Shown one piece after another: positions 45,738-58,114 of a stretch of 64,000 nucleotides of DNA. The position numbers were made by a program, and so were the translations under genes. The number at the start of each line of letters is the position of its first letter. The first letter of the stretch is position 1. Below the pieces are notes generated by a model. It worked only from the letters and a program-made list of their open reading frames with translations, had not been told where the DNA came from and made no database searches. The stretch comes from Taxillus chinensis (taxonomy: Eukaryota > Streptophyta > Magnoliopsida > Santalales > Loranthaceae), in contig CM042089.1 of assembly GCA_023512835.1 (NCBI GenBank), positions 51,297,004 to 51,361,003 of the forward strand, read 5' to 3'.

Positions 45738-46628
45738 CTAGAGGCAAGGTACTCCCCAAATGAGCCCTATGTCGACCTTGCATATTCTCAGGCGATAGTG
45801 CCAGTTGTATACCCTATTTCATGGGGGAGGGACATTCCAGCTGAGCCTCAAGACTTCCTTGGAGAGCCCATTCATTTGAGAATTAATCTAGCTATATCCT
45901 CTGAGGAAGCTCAAGAGGAGTTTGAGTGCTTCATAGACCCTTCGGTGCTGCAGGTTCGCTTTGTGAGGGACATGGACGTCTTCACATCCGACTTCCTCCG
46001 ACGGATCTCAGGTAATGAATTTTTATATACAGATGATGTGGATTCGTTTTGCAGGACCATGCATTTCATAGTGGAGGCTGAGCCTCAAAATTATCCACTG
46101 GCCCAGTACAAATCCATTATGCTGTGTGAATTATATGAGCACCCCTTGTCCGAAAGTGTTTTGCGTCAGCGCATGAATGGTGCAAATGAAAGCCACTGAC
46201 CCTGGCGCACTGTGCATGAGGTATTAATCCTTGTTCACATTGATCACCATTTTGTATTAGTACATTTGGATTTGAGTGCAAGGCATGCAGTGCTGTATGA
46301 TCCAAGTCAAGGCCATGGGTTTGGAAGAAGGAAGCGGCATCTTGTTCATGGCCTCATGAAAAGAATCAAAGATGCAATGAAGAAAGAGGGGTTGCTGCAG
46401 GACAAATTACCTCTTATTCACCTCACTGAAATGGAATTCCCTCAACAGCCTGACCAGTTCAGCTGTGGGATTTTCGTTTGTTATTATTTGTTGGCTATCC
46501 TGTAGCAGAGAGATAGCTGGGCAGTACATGGCAAGACTTCAACTGATTTTGTGGCTCGTGTAAGGAGAATGGTGGCCCAGGTTATCTACTATTATAGCTT
46601 ACCCGCCGATAGGTCAGGATCTTCTTAA
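45738..46628 (+). pseudogene. Diverged extra ORF, Ulp1-like protease end
   Basis: In frame with the coiled-coil part upstream of the solo LTR. The domain resembles Ulp1/C48 proteases: His in DHHFVLVHLDL, Asp in AVLYDPSQG, Gln in EFPQQPDQFSCG and Cys in FSCGIFVCYY; the Cys-Gly pair is preserved. Two in-frame stops break it: TGA 46197-46199 and TAG 46503-46505, after which the frame continues to TAA 46626-46628. Ulp1 enzymes act on SUMO-modified proteins; the element's substrate is unknown. The N-terminal part of the domain holds GEPIHLRINL and VFTSDFLRRIS. Confidence 0.75.
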
Positions 46629-47810
46629 TCTCTTTTCACTATTCCATGCCATGAGGACATAGCATACTTTAAGTGTGGTGTGGGGGGTGCCTTGCGCGAC
46701 TTGTTTGTCCATTATGTTGTGTGATTGCATGTTTTGTTTTTGGTTTTTGTTTTTGGTTTGTTTGTTAGTGTCATTTTTATTTTGTGTGATTGTTTGAGTT
46801 GCTTGATTATGTGATTTGGATGTGGAGAGGCATGGATACTAGGTATGCAATTTTGGCTTAAATTTTAAAATTTTTACGCCACCTTCGTATCATGTTGTGA
46901 TTAGGGTGTTAAGGTAGTTAAGGTGTGTTATGATGTGGTTTAATCATGCCTTTACTTCTTGAATGATATCACCATGTTTTTGGAGCTAGAATTTAAATAA
47001 TAGTTGAGCATGACATGCTAGGATATTACTTACTAACCCTTAGAGTTGAGTGAAAAAGAAAATCCGAAAGAAAAATGAGAAAACCCTCTTTCAAGCCCTA
47101 AAGTGACATTCATGGTTTATGGGGTAATAGTTTTCTTCGATCCTTTTGACTTGCAACATTAGTTATTTAATGGTAGGTGTTAAGTATGCTTGATGACTAC
47201 TTATTTGTGCTTAGTGCTTAGTGCTTGGTGTTGGTGTTAATGATGCAAAAGCTTCAAGGTCACCTAGACCTTCCTAGCATCTTTTGTTTCTTTATTGTGC
47301 AATAAAAGGCAAATAAGCCTTATGTTTCATGTAATAAAGGGATTGAGATACATTTTTCTCTCCATATAGCGAAGAAAAAGGCAAATAACAACAAAATATT
47401 AAAAAGTGAGCATAACAAAAATAAAAGAGTGAATAATCCATCAAGAGAGAGCATTAAATGCAACCTTGTAAGGTTATTATTTAAAAGAAGTGTGGAAAAA
47501 GCCAAAAACAATATAAAAACAAAAAGAGAAAAAAAAATATATTCTCAAAATAAAAGCCACAATAGCTTGATGTTTATTTGTGTGCTTGTACTGTTTTGCA
47601 GCCACATTGGCTGAATTTTTATTTTTATTTTGTGTGTGAGTTTCCAAATAAAGTAGAATAGAGGGTGTGTTTTCTTTGATGAGCATAGTAGGGAATTCTC
47701 ATGTTTGCTTGGCAAGTACTTAATTAATAACTAGTGGAGAATGTAGTGAGGAGTTTACCAACCCTTTATCTTCTGTTAGATGCTATGTTTGGGCTTGTGA
47801 GGAATAACTA
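46629..47810 (+). other. Noncoding tail of the unclassified element
   Basis: No gene recognised. A G-rich GTGTGGTGTGGGGGG lies near 46675, then long AT-rich sequence. Several short ORFs have no domain. Confidence 0.5.
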
Positions 47811-47814
47811 GTGT

Positions 47815-48028
47815 AGAATTCTCTAGCCATATCCCTTATCGAGCCCTGCATACCCTGCATGGCCTCCTGCAACTGAATCAACACCTAAGCTAAATCAGGT
47901 CCCACAACGGGAGCTGACGATCTCTGCTGCGGGCTCTGCTGCCCCTGGTGCCCCTACTCTATCGTGGGCTCCTCTGCTGGGCCTTGGCCTCAAACAGCTC
48001 TCCTCGGTGGTGCCATCGCACTGGCCAT
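47815..48028 (-). pseudogene. gag: Gypsy gag N-terminal fragment
   Basis: Starts at 48028 or 48016 (MAPPRRAV), then Gln/Gly-rich sequence and a helical IQLQEAMQGMQGSIRDMAREF. Stops interrupt it near 47990, and again further on. Confidence 0.5.
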
Positions 48029-48498
48029 AACAACAAACAACAAACGATCAATACTAGTACTACTAGCACAAACATCCATCAAAGGCACATTCGACTTGTG
48101 GGTTCTCACCACACGACCCGTAGGTCCACAACCATGCATATAGCATCGTGTCCCCTTCAGGGTACACCACACGACCCGTAGGTCCTCAACCATGCATATA
48201 GCATCGTGTCACCCCTTAGGGCACACAAAATCAAGTCCTGGCTCTCACGGCCACGTGCCATTCAGGCACCCGATACAATCACATCACAAACAAAGACAAT
48301 CTAGTGCCCTATATGCACACAATCATACCACTATAAATGCACCCCATCCCCATGTATGCACCTAGGATGATATAACTTAACACCAAAATAACCTAGAACA
48401 CATGTAAAGACTGCATTAATCAGGCGCCCTCCCTACAGTTTTCCAAGTCACATGGAATTAATTAACCACCCCTCACTAACCTAGGCCCACTAGACCAT
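48029..48498 (-). other. Gypsy leader between PBS and gag
   Basis: No gene. It contains a repeat: CACACGACCCGTAGGTCCACAACCATG near 48110-48137 recurs at about 48168-48195. Confidence 0.5.
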
Positions 48499-48510
48499 GC
48501 TCTGATACCA
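48499..48510 (-). other. Gypsy primer-binding site, initiator-Met tRNA
   Basis: TGGTATCAGAGC on the minus strand, three bases after the LTR end GGGGGCGTGACA. Confidence 0.88.
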
Positions 48511-48513
48511 ACT

Positions 48514-50752
48514 TGTCACGCCCCCAAATTCCAGGGAACCCGGAACTAGGAATATGACTTCCCCTTGCCCGCCCCCAAAAGGTCAAGGTTTGGTGACTAG
48601 CACCAAAGGAGACTACACTACGGGTGCTGTCTCAAATATGCAACCCTGTACAGTCATACGTCAAGGGTAATCCTGTACCTTCCGATATATCATCATGCAT
48701 ACAATGAGTCAAACAGTCATACAGACATCACATCACAAACAGTATGCAAATACAACTGTCCACGAACCCATGTCTGGAATACAACACACAATACAGTACA
48801 AAATACAGTACTCATACATCAGAGTAGTGGGCACGTCCTCCTGGAAGAAAGTCCTCCACTAGTCTCGGGTCACACCTGAAAAAGGGGAAATAACAAGTAG
48901 GAGTGAGCGACAAGCTCAGTAGGTGACCCCAATACTCCACATCATGCAAACATACAAGTCTATGCTACATGCTCTATGTACTCGTGCACTGTGTAGTGTG
49001 CACAATCATCAGGACTCAGCCTGCAACAAACATCAGGACCCAGCCTGGCCACACAGGATAGCTTGTCCACAATCCTCCACGGGATCCCAGGTCAGGGCAC
49101 TCAGCCCTAGCTCCACGAGCTCAATGGCTCCATTGAGGCCTTAGCCTGTCCACAGCGTAATATGCCCAGCCACAGTCGTCACACAGGCCTGCCATCGGCG
49201 CATATGCCTACCACGTCAACCACATAGCACCGTCGGTGCATCACAGTGAGAACCCAACAAGTCATAGAGCCTAAGCCCCAATCCCTTAAACCAACATACC
49301 AACACCAATATGGTCTTAAGGTATACAACACTCCCTTTAAAACTGTAGCCAGTCTTCACCAGTCGATCCTCATTCCTTGACTAAGGAAGGGGATACTCAT
49401 AGGAGTTGTTTTCTTGAAATAAAAAGTCCCGGCATTGGGTTCCCATAGCATAACTAAGATAATCTGATTTTTGGGATTTTTCTGAGATGTCTAACCCCAC
49501 TTTCCAAAAATTCACCTCTACGAAAAACTAGATTTTTCCGAGATTTTACACTAAATCCCAATTTTCACATTTTGAAAGAGTGGAATTAATTTTGATAGTA
49601 TTTTTCTTTGAATCCAAAAGGGGGGTATTTCGTTATTTACATTGTAACTTAAGTATACTTAAACGTGTAGATGGGTATAGGTTACAATGTAAATAGTCCA
49701 GTCCAGTGTCCAGTTACACTGTTGGACCTGCGACTCGTAGCATAGAACTGCAGCGCGCCTCGGAGACTCATAGCTATATAGCGCGCCTCGAAGACTCGAA
49801 GCGGGTCTTCGACCTTCGGACTACGAACTTCGACCTTCGGACTACAGGTCTACGAACTACAACCCTACGAACTATGAACCTTCGAGCTATGAACTACGGT
49901 TCTACGAACTACGACCCTACGACCCTCGATCTTCGACCCTTCGACCCAGAACTTCGGATCTTCATTATTTTGACCCAGTAATTCGCCCAGGGTACTGTTC
50001 ATCATCGTTTTTGCCTGTTTTTCGTCTGGAATCAACCCAGCAACCCCCAGATGTGCACAAACACGCATTCTACGCAACAGACTATGATATCTACCTCAAA
50101 ATGCATCCAGAACGCCTCTAAATCGCACAGATAACAGTAGAAACATGCACTAAATTTCTGATTTCCAGAAATCTAGATCTAAATCAAGATTTCCATGGTT
50201 GACTTCTCAACCCTCATGGAATATGCAATTAAACAACCCCAAATCACAGAAACACATATTAAAACTGATATAAAATAGTTCTTAACCACAGATCTTATGT
50301 TAAACAATTAGATCTAACCCAAAAATTGATTTCCCCAAAACCTAGGGTTCATGCTTAATTTCATAAATCATGACAAATTCGTGCATACCAAGGATAGAAT
50401 CAAGATAAGAAGTTCAAGAACACCTACTTGGAGTGATTCTTTAAGCTCCATGAACCCAAATTGCCCCAAATCGCCAAGGCACCAAGCTCCACGCTCTCTC
50501 CCTCTCTCAAACACACCAATGTGATAGCGTAAAGTGAAAGCTCCTTTTTCCTGCTATTTATATTTCTGCCAGTCATTGACCAATAATTGACCTAGTCAAT
50601 AATTGACCTCCGCAGTCAATAATTGACCTCCAAGGTCCCGAACTCCAAATTGAGTCAAATTACAGTTAAAGCGCTCGAAATGACGAGCATAACACTAAGC
50701 AGATATTATTACACCCAAATGACCGCCCAAACACAAAGTCAACTAATAAACC
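48514..50752 (-). repeat. Gypsy 5' LTR, probable chromovirus type
   Basis: About 2.24 kb, ending GGGGGCGTGACA at 48514. The start is not certain because the Tat-3 LTR abuts at 50753. It contains a TATAAATAG box near 50562-50554 and a GA-rich leader (about 50490-50515). A run of CTTCGACC/ACTACGA short repeats lies at 49740-49980. Confidence 0.75.
50554..50562 (-). promoter_or_regulatory. Candidate TATA box of gypsy LTR
   Basis: TATAAATAG on the minus strand, followed about 45-75 bp downstream by the GA-rich start of the presumed transcript. Position-based inference. Confidence 0.5.
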
Positions 50753-53700
50753 TGTCATCACTGGTTTTCGTTTGGGCCCTTTTGGGGTGGGCACAAACTA
50801 GACCAATGGTGAGAAAATTTAGAGTCGCCACCAACTGTTTTTGGGGTTTAGTTAGATACCCTCTACTTTGAGTAGTAAAAAGATGTGGTCTGCGTTATCA
50901 GAAAAGGGTTCGGGAGTTGGTAACGTGTAGGAAAGGATTAGCACCCCTACAGCGCCCTTTCGGTATCTAATTTAGGAGGAAGAGGTTTTTTATTTGTACT
51001 GCCAGGACTGGGTTAAGTTTCCTAAAAAAGTCTATGATTTTTATTTGGCTAAGTTATCTATTAAAGTTATGGTGAAAATGGATTTACTCTAAATTTCTAA
51101 AGGGAACCCTAGAAGTTTTAGGTTTTTGTTTGAAGTGGAGAATGAGATCCTATGGGTTGGTTTTGGGTTTTTGGTTTTACTTTGGGAAATTGAAGTCCTA
51201 AAAATGGAAACATGTTTTTTTTGTTTTGTTTTGTTTTTCTTTTGTTTTTGGAAGGTAAAACATGTTTTTTTTGCTTTATGTTTTAAATGGAATTGGAACT
51301 CCTAAATATGGAAACGTGCATTTTCTTTTAGATGCTTTTTTTTTCTTTTTTCTTTTTTGACTTGAAATGCATTTTTTTGTGGTTTTGAAATTTTTTTTTT
51401 GGTTTTTTTTTTGCAAGGATAAAACTTTGAAAATAACACAATAACATATAAAGTGATGTGTGTGATTGTGACATCCATAAATCAAAACGACCCACTCTTT
51501 TTCTTTCTTTTCTTTTTCTTCATGCCTCCCTTTGCTCTCTCTCTTTCTTTGTTTTTTTTGTTTGTTATACTTTACATATTACAACATACACATATACAAA
51601 GGAAAGGGAAATACAAGGAAAAACACAATGCAACAAGTAAAAGAAAAAGAAATACAAGGAAATATTAAGAATTACATCAAATATTAATGTAAGTAAGCTG
51701 AAAAGTAATAAAGAGATAAGGGCTGAACCGACTTTGGGGCTTTCAACACCAATCTTCCGTTTGAGCTCCTGTAGGCGCTGATAATCACTTGCTTAGAACC
51801 GACAAATCTGACGGCGAGATTTGTGAGGAGGATTTCTTGGTATTTGAAGATTGGTGTAGGACCCTATTTTGTCCGGGTTGGACATACTAACCCCATTTGA
51901 TATACCTTTCTGCCCATGCCATATACCTTATTGAACAGGTCCACAATGATCCCATATTTCCAAGGAATGGTCTACCCCAATCTGCACGAGATGGATACAA
52001 TTGACACGGATGGGGGAGTTCAAAATTAATGACTTTTGCTACAAGTCCTTAAAGCGCCCCAAGACCAACACCAGGTGATGGAGGATGAAAATTCGAGACC
52101 AACGCACTTGACCGAGCTCAAATCGGACTTAAAATGAAGAAGTTATGGCCAAAACAACTTTCGTTGGAAAAAGTCAAACTTGCCAAAAGACGGTCAATGC
52201 CCCTGGTCAAACTGCCCGCAAAAGTGATCATGCGAAACTCTTCAAAATGCCTATGTAGGCGAATACGGATCTCCCCAAACAATTCCTGGAAGGTTATCCA
52301 TTTTTTGCATTTTTGGTGGGAGTAAAAACGTAATTAAAAGTTAAAAAAAAAAGGGGGGGTTGACCGTTGACCTGCCGACACTTCGACCCATTGACCCCGA
52401 AGCTCGAAGCCTCGAAGCCCCAAAGCTCGAAGCCCCAAAGTCCCGAACCTCGAAGCCTCGAAGCCCGAAGCTCGAAGCCCCGAAGTCCCGAAGATCGAAG
52501 CCTCGAAGCTCGAAGCCTCGAAGCCCCGAAGCTCGAAGCCCCGAAGTCCTGAAGCTCGAAGCCCCAAAGCCTCGAAGCCTCGAAGCCCCGTTGACCTGCT
52601 GATTTCTGACCTTCGACCCTTCGACCCTCGAAGCCTCGCTGCTGACACTTCGACGCCCGCGACCCTCGAAGCCTCGCTACGACGCCTTCGACCCGCGGCA
52701 CCCGTACGCCTTCCACCTCCGACCCTTCGACCCTCGAAGCCTCGCTGCCGACACTCCGACCTGCCGACACTTCGAACCTCCGACCCTTTTTTTTGCCTTC
52801 GCTGATTTTTCTCGCTGGCTTCCTCGCTGGCTTATTTCTCTCGCTGTTTATTCACGGGGCTTGTTCTATGCGTTGGCCACCTAACAAAGAATCACTCACC
52901 AACCTGTCAATCACATGTGCTGCTAAAATACAAATTCAAAAAGGCAATCACGAGCTCCCCTATTTCCCGCACAAGCTGTCCACCAGACAAAATACAAAAT
53001 CTGCAATTAAAAATGATGCCGTCATAATAGAGCATTAAATGCAGCAATTAATGATAATCCAGCCAAAAAATTTTCTGCAGCCCTTAAGATGCAGTCATCC
53101 ATCCCTGCGAAAAAAAAGGTGGGTTTTCATTGAAGAGAGCCATCAAAAAAAAGAGAGAGCCATCATCGTGAAAAAAAACACACAGAGAGAGCCATCATCG
53201 TGGGAAAAGAAACCTGCAAACCAGAGAGAGCAAAAAAAAAAACAGAGAGAAAAGGAAAAAACAGAGAGTAAAAAAAAAAGAGAGAAACTCAAAAACCAGA
53301 AAAAAGATCACTCTTCCACGCCTCCCTGACTGACATCCTTTCAGATTAAACGTCCAGTCTTCTGCAATCAACATTACTCCTTCATCCTCTTTCTCTCCTA
53401 TCTCACCCCAGCTCCTTTTTTTTTCTCAGCAAGAAAAAAACACAAAAACAGTCCCAACTTCAGCCTTTTTTCTGCGTGTTCAGCAAGCGAAAAACATAAC
53501 AGACACCAATCCCTTTCCAATCCCCTATTTTTCAAGCCTACTCTCCTTATTTCCAGTCATCAAAAAACTCAAACCCAGAAAATACACCACTCCACTCTTC
53601 AAATACCAAGAAATCCCCCTCACAAACCTCGCTGTCAGATCTTATTGGTTCTAAGCAATTGATTATCAGCGCCGGCGGGAGCTCAAGCAGAAGATTGGCG

Positions 53701-56700
53701 TTGCAAAGCTTCAAAGTCGGTTCAGCCCTTATCTTTTCAATACCTTTTTCAGTTTATTTGTATCTATATTTGGTGTAATTGTTTTTTAGCATTTTTCTAA
53801 TTTTCATTTTTTAGCTTATCTATATTTGATGTAATTGCTTTTCAGCCTTTTTCATTGTATTTTCCTGTATTTCTTCCTATGTGTATGTTGTAATATGTAA
53901 AGTATAGTAAAAAGAAAGGGAAAACAAAAGAGAAAAAGGAGAGAGCAGAGGGAGAACATGAAAAAAAAGAGAAAAAAAGAGTGATTTTCTTTTTCTTTTG
54001 TGGATGCCATAATCACACACTCCACGTTTTTATTTTCATGCATATGTTCCTAAATTGGCTTTAAGATTTTGGGTTCACAAAACAAAAAAAAAGGGGAAAG
54101 AAAGAAAGGTTTCCAAAAACAAAAAAAAAAAAAAAAGCAAAAAAAAGGGACCAAAATGTTTTTTTACAAAACATAGAAAACAAAAAAAAATGTATGTTTT
54201 GTAACCCAAAAAAAAAAACAAAACAAACAAACAAACAAAAAAAAAACAAAACAAAACAGAAAAACAAACAAAAAAAAAACAAAAACAAAACGTTTTTTTA
54301 ATAAAATGTTTTTTTTAAAAATCTCTTCAACAACATGTTTTGAAAATGTTTTCATAAAATGTTTTCCAAATGTCTTCCAACAAAAACAAAAAAAAAAAAA
54401 AAAACAAAAAAACAAAAAAAACAACAAAAAAATATCGAAAAACAAACACAAAATGCATGTTCTAACCCAAACCAAAAAAGGGGGAAAAATAAACAAATAT
54501 TTTTTAGGATTTCAATTTTCAAGAGCAAAACCAAAAAACAAACCAATCCCTAGGATCTCATTATCCACTTCAAAAATCCAAAACCTTTAGGATTCCCTTT
54601 AGAAATTTAGGATAAATCCATTTTAACCATGACTTTAATAAATAACTTAGCCAAATAAAAATCATAAACTTTTTAACTTAGCCCAGTTATGGCAGTATGA
54701 ATAAAATAAAACCTCCTCCTCCTAAATTAGATACCGAAAGGGCGCTGTAGGGGTGCTAATCCTTCCCTACACGTAACCAACTCCCGAACCCATCTCTGAT
54801 AACGCAGACCATACACTTAAAACTACTCAAAGTAGAGGGTATCCAACTGTACCCCAAAAACAGTTGGTGGCGACTCTAAAATTTCTCACCATTGGTTTAG
54901 TTTGAGCTCACCCCAAAAAGAGCCCGGACGAAAACCAGTGATGACAATTGGAGTGATGTATTTTTTTTTTTTTTGGGTTTGAGATTTTTTGGTGACTGGC
55001 AATAAGGAGGGTGAGCGTGAGAAATAGGGGACTGGAAAAGGATTGGTGTCTTTTGTGTTTTTTTTTTTTTGAAAACGCAGAAAGAGAGGGCTGAAGTTGG
55101 AGTTGTTTTTGTGTTTTCCTTTTACTAGGAGAAAGATAACTATAATGAGAAAGAGGGGATGAGGATGAAGGGGCGATTTTGATTGTTGAATGGCAGAAAA
55201 ACTGGGCGATCTTCTTGGGTTTGGGTTTTGAATCTCAAAAAGACTAGCAGGATAGAAGAAAGATTGGATATAAAGACTAACAGAATAGTCAGAAAGGCTG
55301 GACGTAATCCTCTTTTTTCTGGGTTTTGAATCTTTCTCTTTTTCTAGGTTTTGAATCTCTCTCAACTCCCTTTTGTTGCGTGGACGAATCTTACTCTTTC
55401 ATTTTCTGTCTTTTTTTTTGGCTCTCTCTGTTTTCTGCTGGAACGAAGCTAGAGCTGAATGTTTAGCAGGTTTTTTTCCAATGATGATGGCTCTTTTTTT
55501 TTCTCTTTTCCTTCTCTTTCACCCCCTGCACAGGGACGGACGACTGCATCTTAAAGGGCTAGCGGAAACCTTTTTGGCTGAACTGTCATTAATTGCAGCA
55601 TTAAATGCTGTATTATTGATGCAGTATTTTAATTTGCAGATTTGATGCTTTGTCGGGTAGACAGCTTGTGCGGAAAACAGGGCAGCTCGTGATTGCCTTT
55701 TGAATTTGTATTTTAGCACATGTGACTGACAGGGTCGTTGCAAAATTGATTCTTTGTCAGGTGGTCAGTGCAGAGGACGGGTCTCGTGAACAGCCAGCAA
55801 GGAAAAAAAAAACAAAGCCAGCGCGAAAAGCCAGCGAGAAATGCCAACCAGCGAAGGTCAAGGGGTCAGAGGCTCGAAGTGTCGGCAGGTCAGAGTGTCG
55901 GCAGGGTCAAAGCTTCGGTGGGTCGAAATTTCGGTGGGGCGAAGGTCAACGGTCAATGGGTCGAAGTGTTGGTAGGTCAACGATCAACGGTCAACGGGTC
56001 GAAGGTTCGCAGGTCAAGGCGTCGTAAGTCGCGGGTCGAAGGCGCCGCAGGTTGGCGTCGTAAGTCGTGGGCGTCATAAGTCGCGGGGTTCGAAAGTCCA
56101 AAGGGGCGAGTCGTGGGTCGGAGTGTTGGCAGCGGGGCTTTGAGGCTTCGAATCTTCGAGGCTTTGAGGCTTCGAGGCTTCGATGCTTCGAGGCTTCAAG
56201 GCTTCGGGGTTTCGAGGCTTCGATGCTTCGGGGCTTCGAAGGTTAATATGGGTCGAAGTGTCGGCAGGTCAACGGTCAATGGTCAACGGTCAACCCTGAA
56301 CTTTTAATTACCTTTTTACCCTTACCCATAATGCAAAAATGGACGACCTTTTAGGGATTGTTTGGGAAGACCCGTATTCGCCTACATAGATATTTTAGAG
56401 AATTTTGCATGATCACTTTTTTCGGGCAATTTGACCAGGGGCATTAACCGTCTTTTGGCAAGCGTGACTTTTTCCAACGAAAGTTGTTTTGGCCATAACT
56501 TCTTCATTTTAAGTCCGATTTGAGCTCGGTCAAGTGCGTTAGTCTCCAATTTTCATCCTCTATCACCTGGTGTTGGTCTTGGGGCGCTTCAAAAACTTGT
56601 AGTAGAAGTCATTAATTTTGGACTCCCCCGTCCGTGTCAATTGTATCCATCTCGTGCAAATTGGGGCTAACATCAATTCCGAACCATTCCTTGGAAGTAT

Positions 56701-56799
56701 GGGATCATCGTGGACCTGTTCAACAAGGTATATGGCATGGGCAAAAAGGTATATCAAATGGGGTTAGTATGTCCAACCCGAACAAAATGGGGTCCAACA
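50753..56799 (-). repeat. Tat-3 3' LTR, interrupted
   Basis: TGTTGGACCCC at 56799 to GATGACA at 50753; about 2.95 kb without its insertion. The halves lie at 50753-51854 and 54947-56799. It carries the GGTCGAAG/CTTCGAGG repeats at 55850-56300 and T-rich runs at 51210-51410. Confidence 0.88.
51855..54946 (+). mobile_element. Solo Tat LTR nested in a Tat LTR
   Basis: 3092 bp from TGTAGGACCCT to GTGATGACA, flanked by ATTGG (51850-51854 and 54947-54951). It is the same family as the host LTR but opposite in orientation, so 53620-54946 is the inverse of 50753-51854, and 51855-53620 the inverse of 54951-56799. It holds short CTTCGAAGCC-type repeats (52370-52770) and A-rich runs (54060-54430). No internal region, hence a solo LTR. 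Confidence 0.93.
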
Positions 56800-56812
56800 G
56801 CTGCCCCTCTTT
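56800..56812 (-). other. Tat-3 polypurine tract
   Basis: AAAGAGGGGCAGC on the minus strand, directly before the LTR start TGTTGGACCCC. The same motif precedes the Tat-4 LTR. Confidence 0.88.
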
Positions 56813-57034
56813 GTGCATTGTTTGTGTACAAACAGTGTACAAAGATAAAAGGGAGTCATTTTGGACGGGTCGGAGCACTTACCTGACTTACCTAGTTTTA
56901 AAGCAGAAGGAGAGTACTATGTGACGGTTGGGTCCGTCCCCGAGAGGCAAAAAGGACTTCACAGGTTGGTGGACGTGGATGAGACTTTGATGAGGCATCT
57001 AAGGCTACCTACGATGTAAAGCTATTGGAGATTG

Positions 57035-57790
57035 AAAGCCTACAACAATGACAGGCTTGAACTGAAAAAGAGAGCCTTTGGCAACGATAGACTTTGGTTA
57101 AAAAATGAAAAGCCCACAGCAACGATAGGCTTGAACTGAACTGGAAAATGAAAAGTCCACAACAATGATAGGCTTGCATGGCAACATGGAAAACCCACAT
57201 CAATGATAGGCTTGAACTGAAAAGCAAAGCCTACGGCAACGATAGACTTGAGGTGAAAATGTAAAGCCCACAGCAATGATAGACTTGAACTGAGAAATGG
57301 AAAAGGCCCACAACAATGATGGGCGTGAACTAAAAATTGAAAGGCCCACAGCAACGATAGGCTCGAATTGAAAATGGATAGCCCACAGCAACGATAGGCT
57401 TAAAGTGAAAATGGAAAAGCCCACAGCAATGATAGGCTTAAACTGAAAAATGAAAGGCCCACTGCAACGATAGGCTCGAATTGAAAATGGAAAGCCCACA
57501 GCAACGATATGCTTAAATTAAAAAAGGAAAAGCCCACAGCAACGATAGGCTTAAATTGAAAAAAGGGAAAGCCCATAGCAACGATAGGCTTGAAGTGAAG
57601 ATGGAAAGCCCACAGCAATGATAGGCTTGCATTAAAAATCAAAAGACCCACAGCAACGATAGGCTCGAATTGACAATGGAAAGCCCACAACAACGATAGG
57701 CTTAAATTGAAAATGGAAAAGCCCACAGCAACGATAGGCTTGAATTGTAAATGAAAAACCCTCAGCAACGACAGGCTTAAACTGAAAAGG
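57035..57790. repeat. Minisatellite of 37-39 bp in Tat-3 3' UTR
   Basis: About 20 tandem units built on GCCCACAGCAACGATAGGCT plus a variable AAAATGGAAA part. Because the unit is near 39 bp, long ORFs appear on the minus strand with a 13-residue period (EPIVAVG...); I regard these as artefacts. Tat/Ogre elements are known for such 3' UTR repeats. Confidence 0.92.
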
Positions 57791-58114
57791 TTTGTTAGAG
57801 ACATCAATTGGTATTTGGGGAAATGCTTTAAGGAATTGGTGAGTTTGGGAAGTAACCCAATTTAAGCTCCCTCTACGAGTTCACTCAAGGAGATCGCTCT
57901 ACGAGGTGCCCAAAATGGGAAAAGTTTGTCAATTGCCAAAAGGATGCGTTTACAGCTTGGGGAAATTGCAAAGAAAGAGTTATACAGTTGAACAAAGAAA
58001 GCTAGGATAGCTTGGTGAGAAGCTTGCTGGGTATGAGCTCCTAGGATTTTCAGAGGCGGCAACATTCCTGAAATTACAGAGTATGCTGAATGTATGCAAA
58101 TGATGCATGGAATG

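Larger units (their letters stand above)
42320..47810 (+). mobile_element. Unclassified element carrying a diverged Ulp1-bearing ORF
   Basis: A stretch outside any recognised LTR. It has a leader (42320-42804), a long ORF (42805-46628) with a Ulp1-like end, and an AT-rich tail. No gag, pol, LTR or PBS of its own is visible. The tail contains AAGTGTGGTGTGGGGGG (about 46670), similar to the G-rich stretch after coding regions of Athila elements, so it may be the 3' part of one. The right edge near 47810 meets a gypsy gag fragment. Classification is uncertain. Confidence 0.5.
47815..50752 (-). mobile_element. Gypsy element, probable chromovirus type, 5' end
   Basis: On the minus strand: 5' LTR (50752-48514), PBS for tRNA-iMet, leader, and the first ~70 codons of gag, cut at about 47815. 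The initiator-Met PBS and the gag style fit Tekay/Del-like chromoviruses; no chromodomain or pol is present to confirm. Confidence 0.65.
50753..58114 (-). mobile_element. Tat-3 (Tat/Ogre), 3' end
   Basis: On the minus strand: 3' UTR with minisatellite (58114-56813), polypurine tract (56812-56800), 3' LTR (56799-50753). Coding regions are missing, cut by Tat-4 at 58115. The 3' UTR near 58040-58114 resembles 61478-61560 of Tat-4 (a GATGCATG.AAT stretch), as expected for two copies of one lineage. Confidence 0.82.

Noticed and set aside
48900..49150. Small gene in the gypsy LTR
   Set aside because: Short frame without domain inside the LTR.
57009..57807. Repeated hydrophobic minus-strand proteins (EPIVAVG...LLWAF)
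   Set aside because: Translation of the 37-39-bp minisatellite in an untranslated region.
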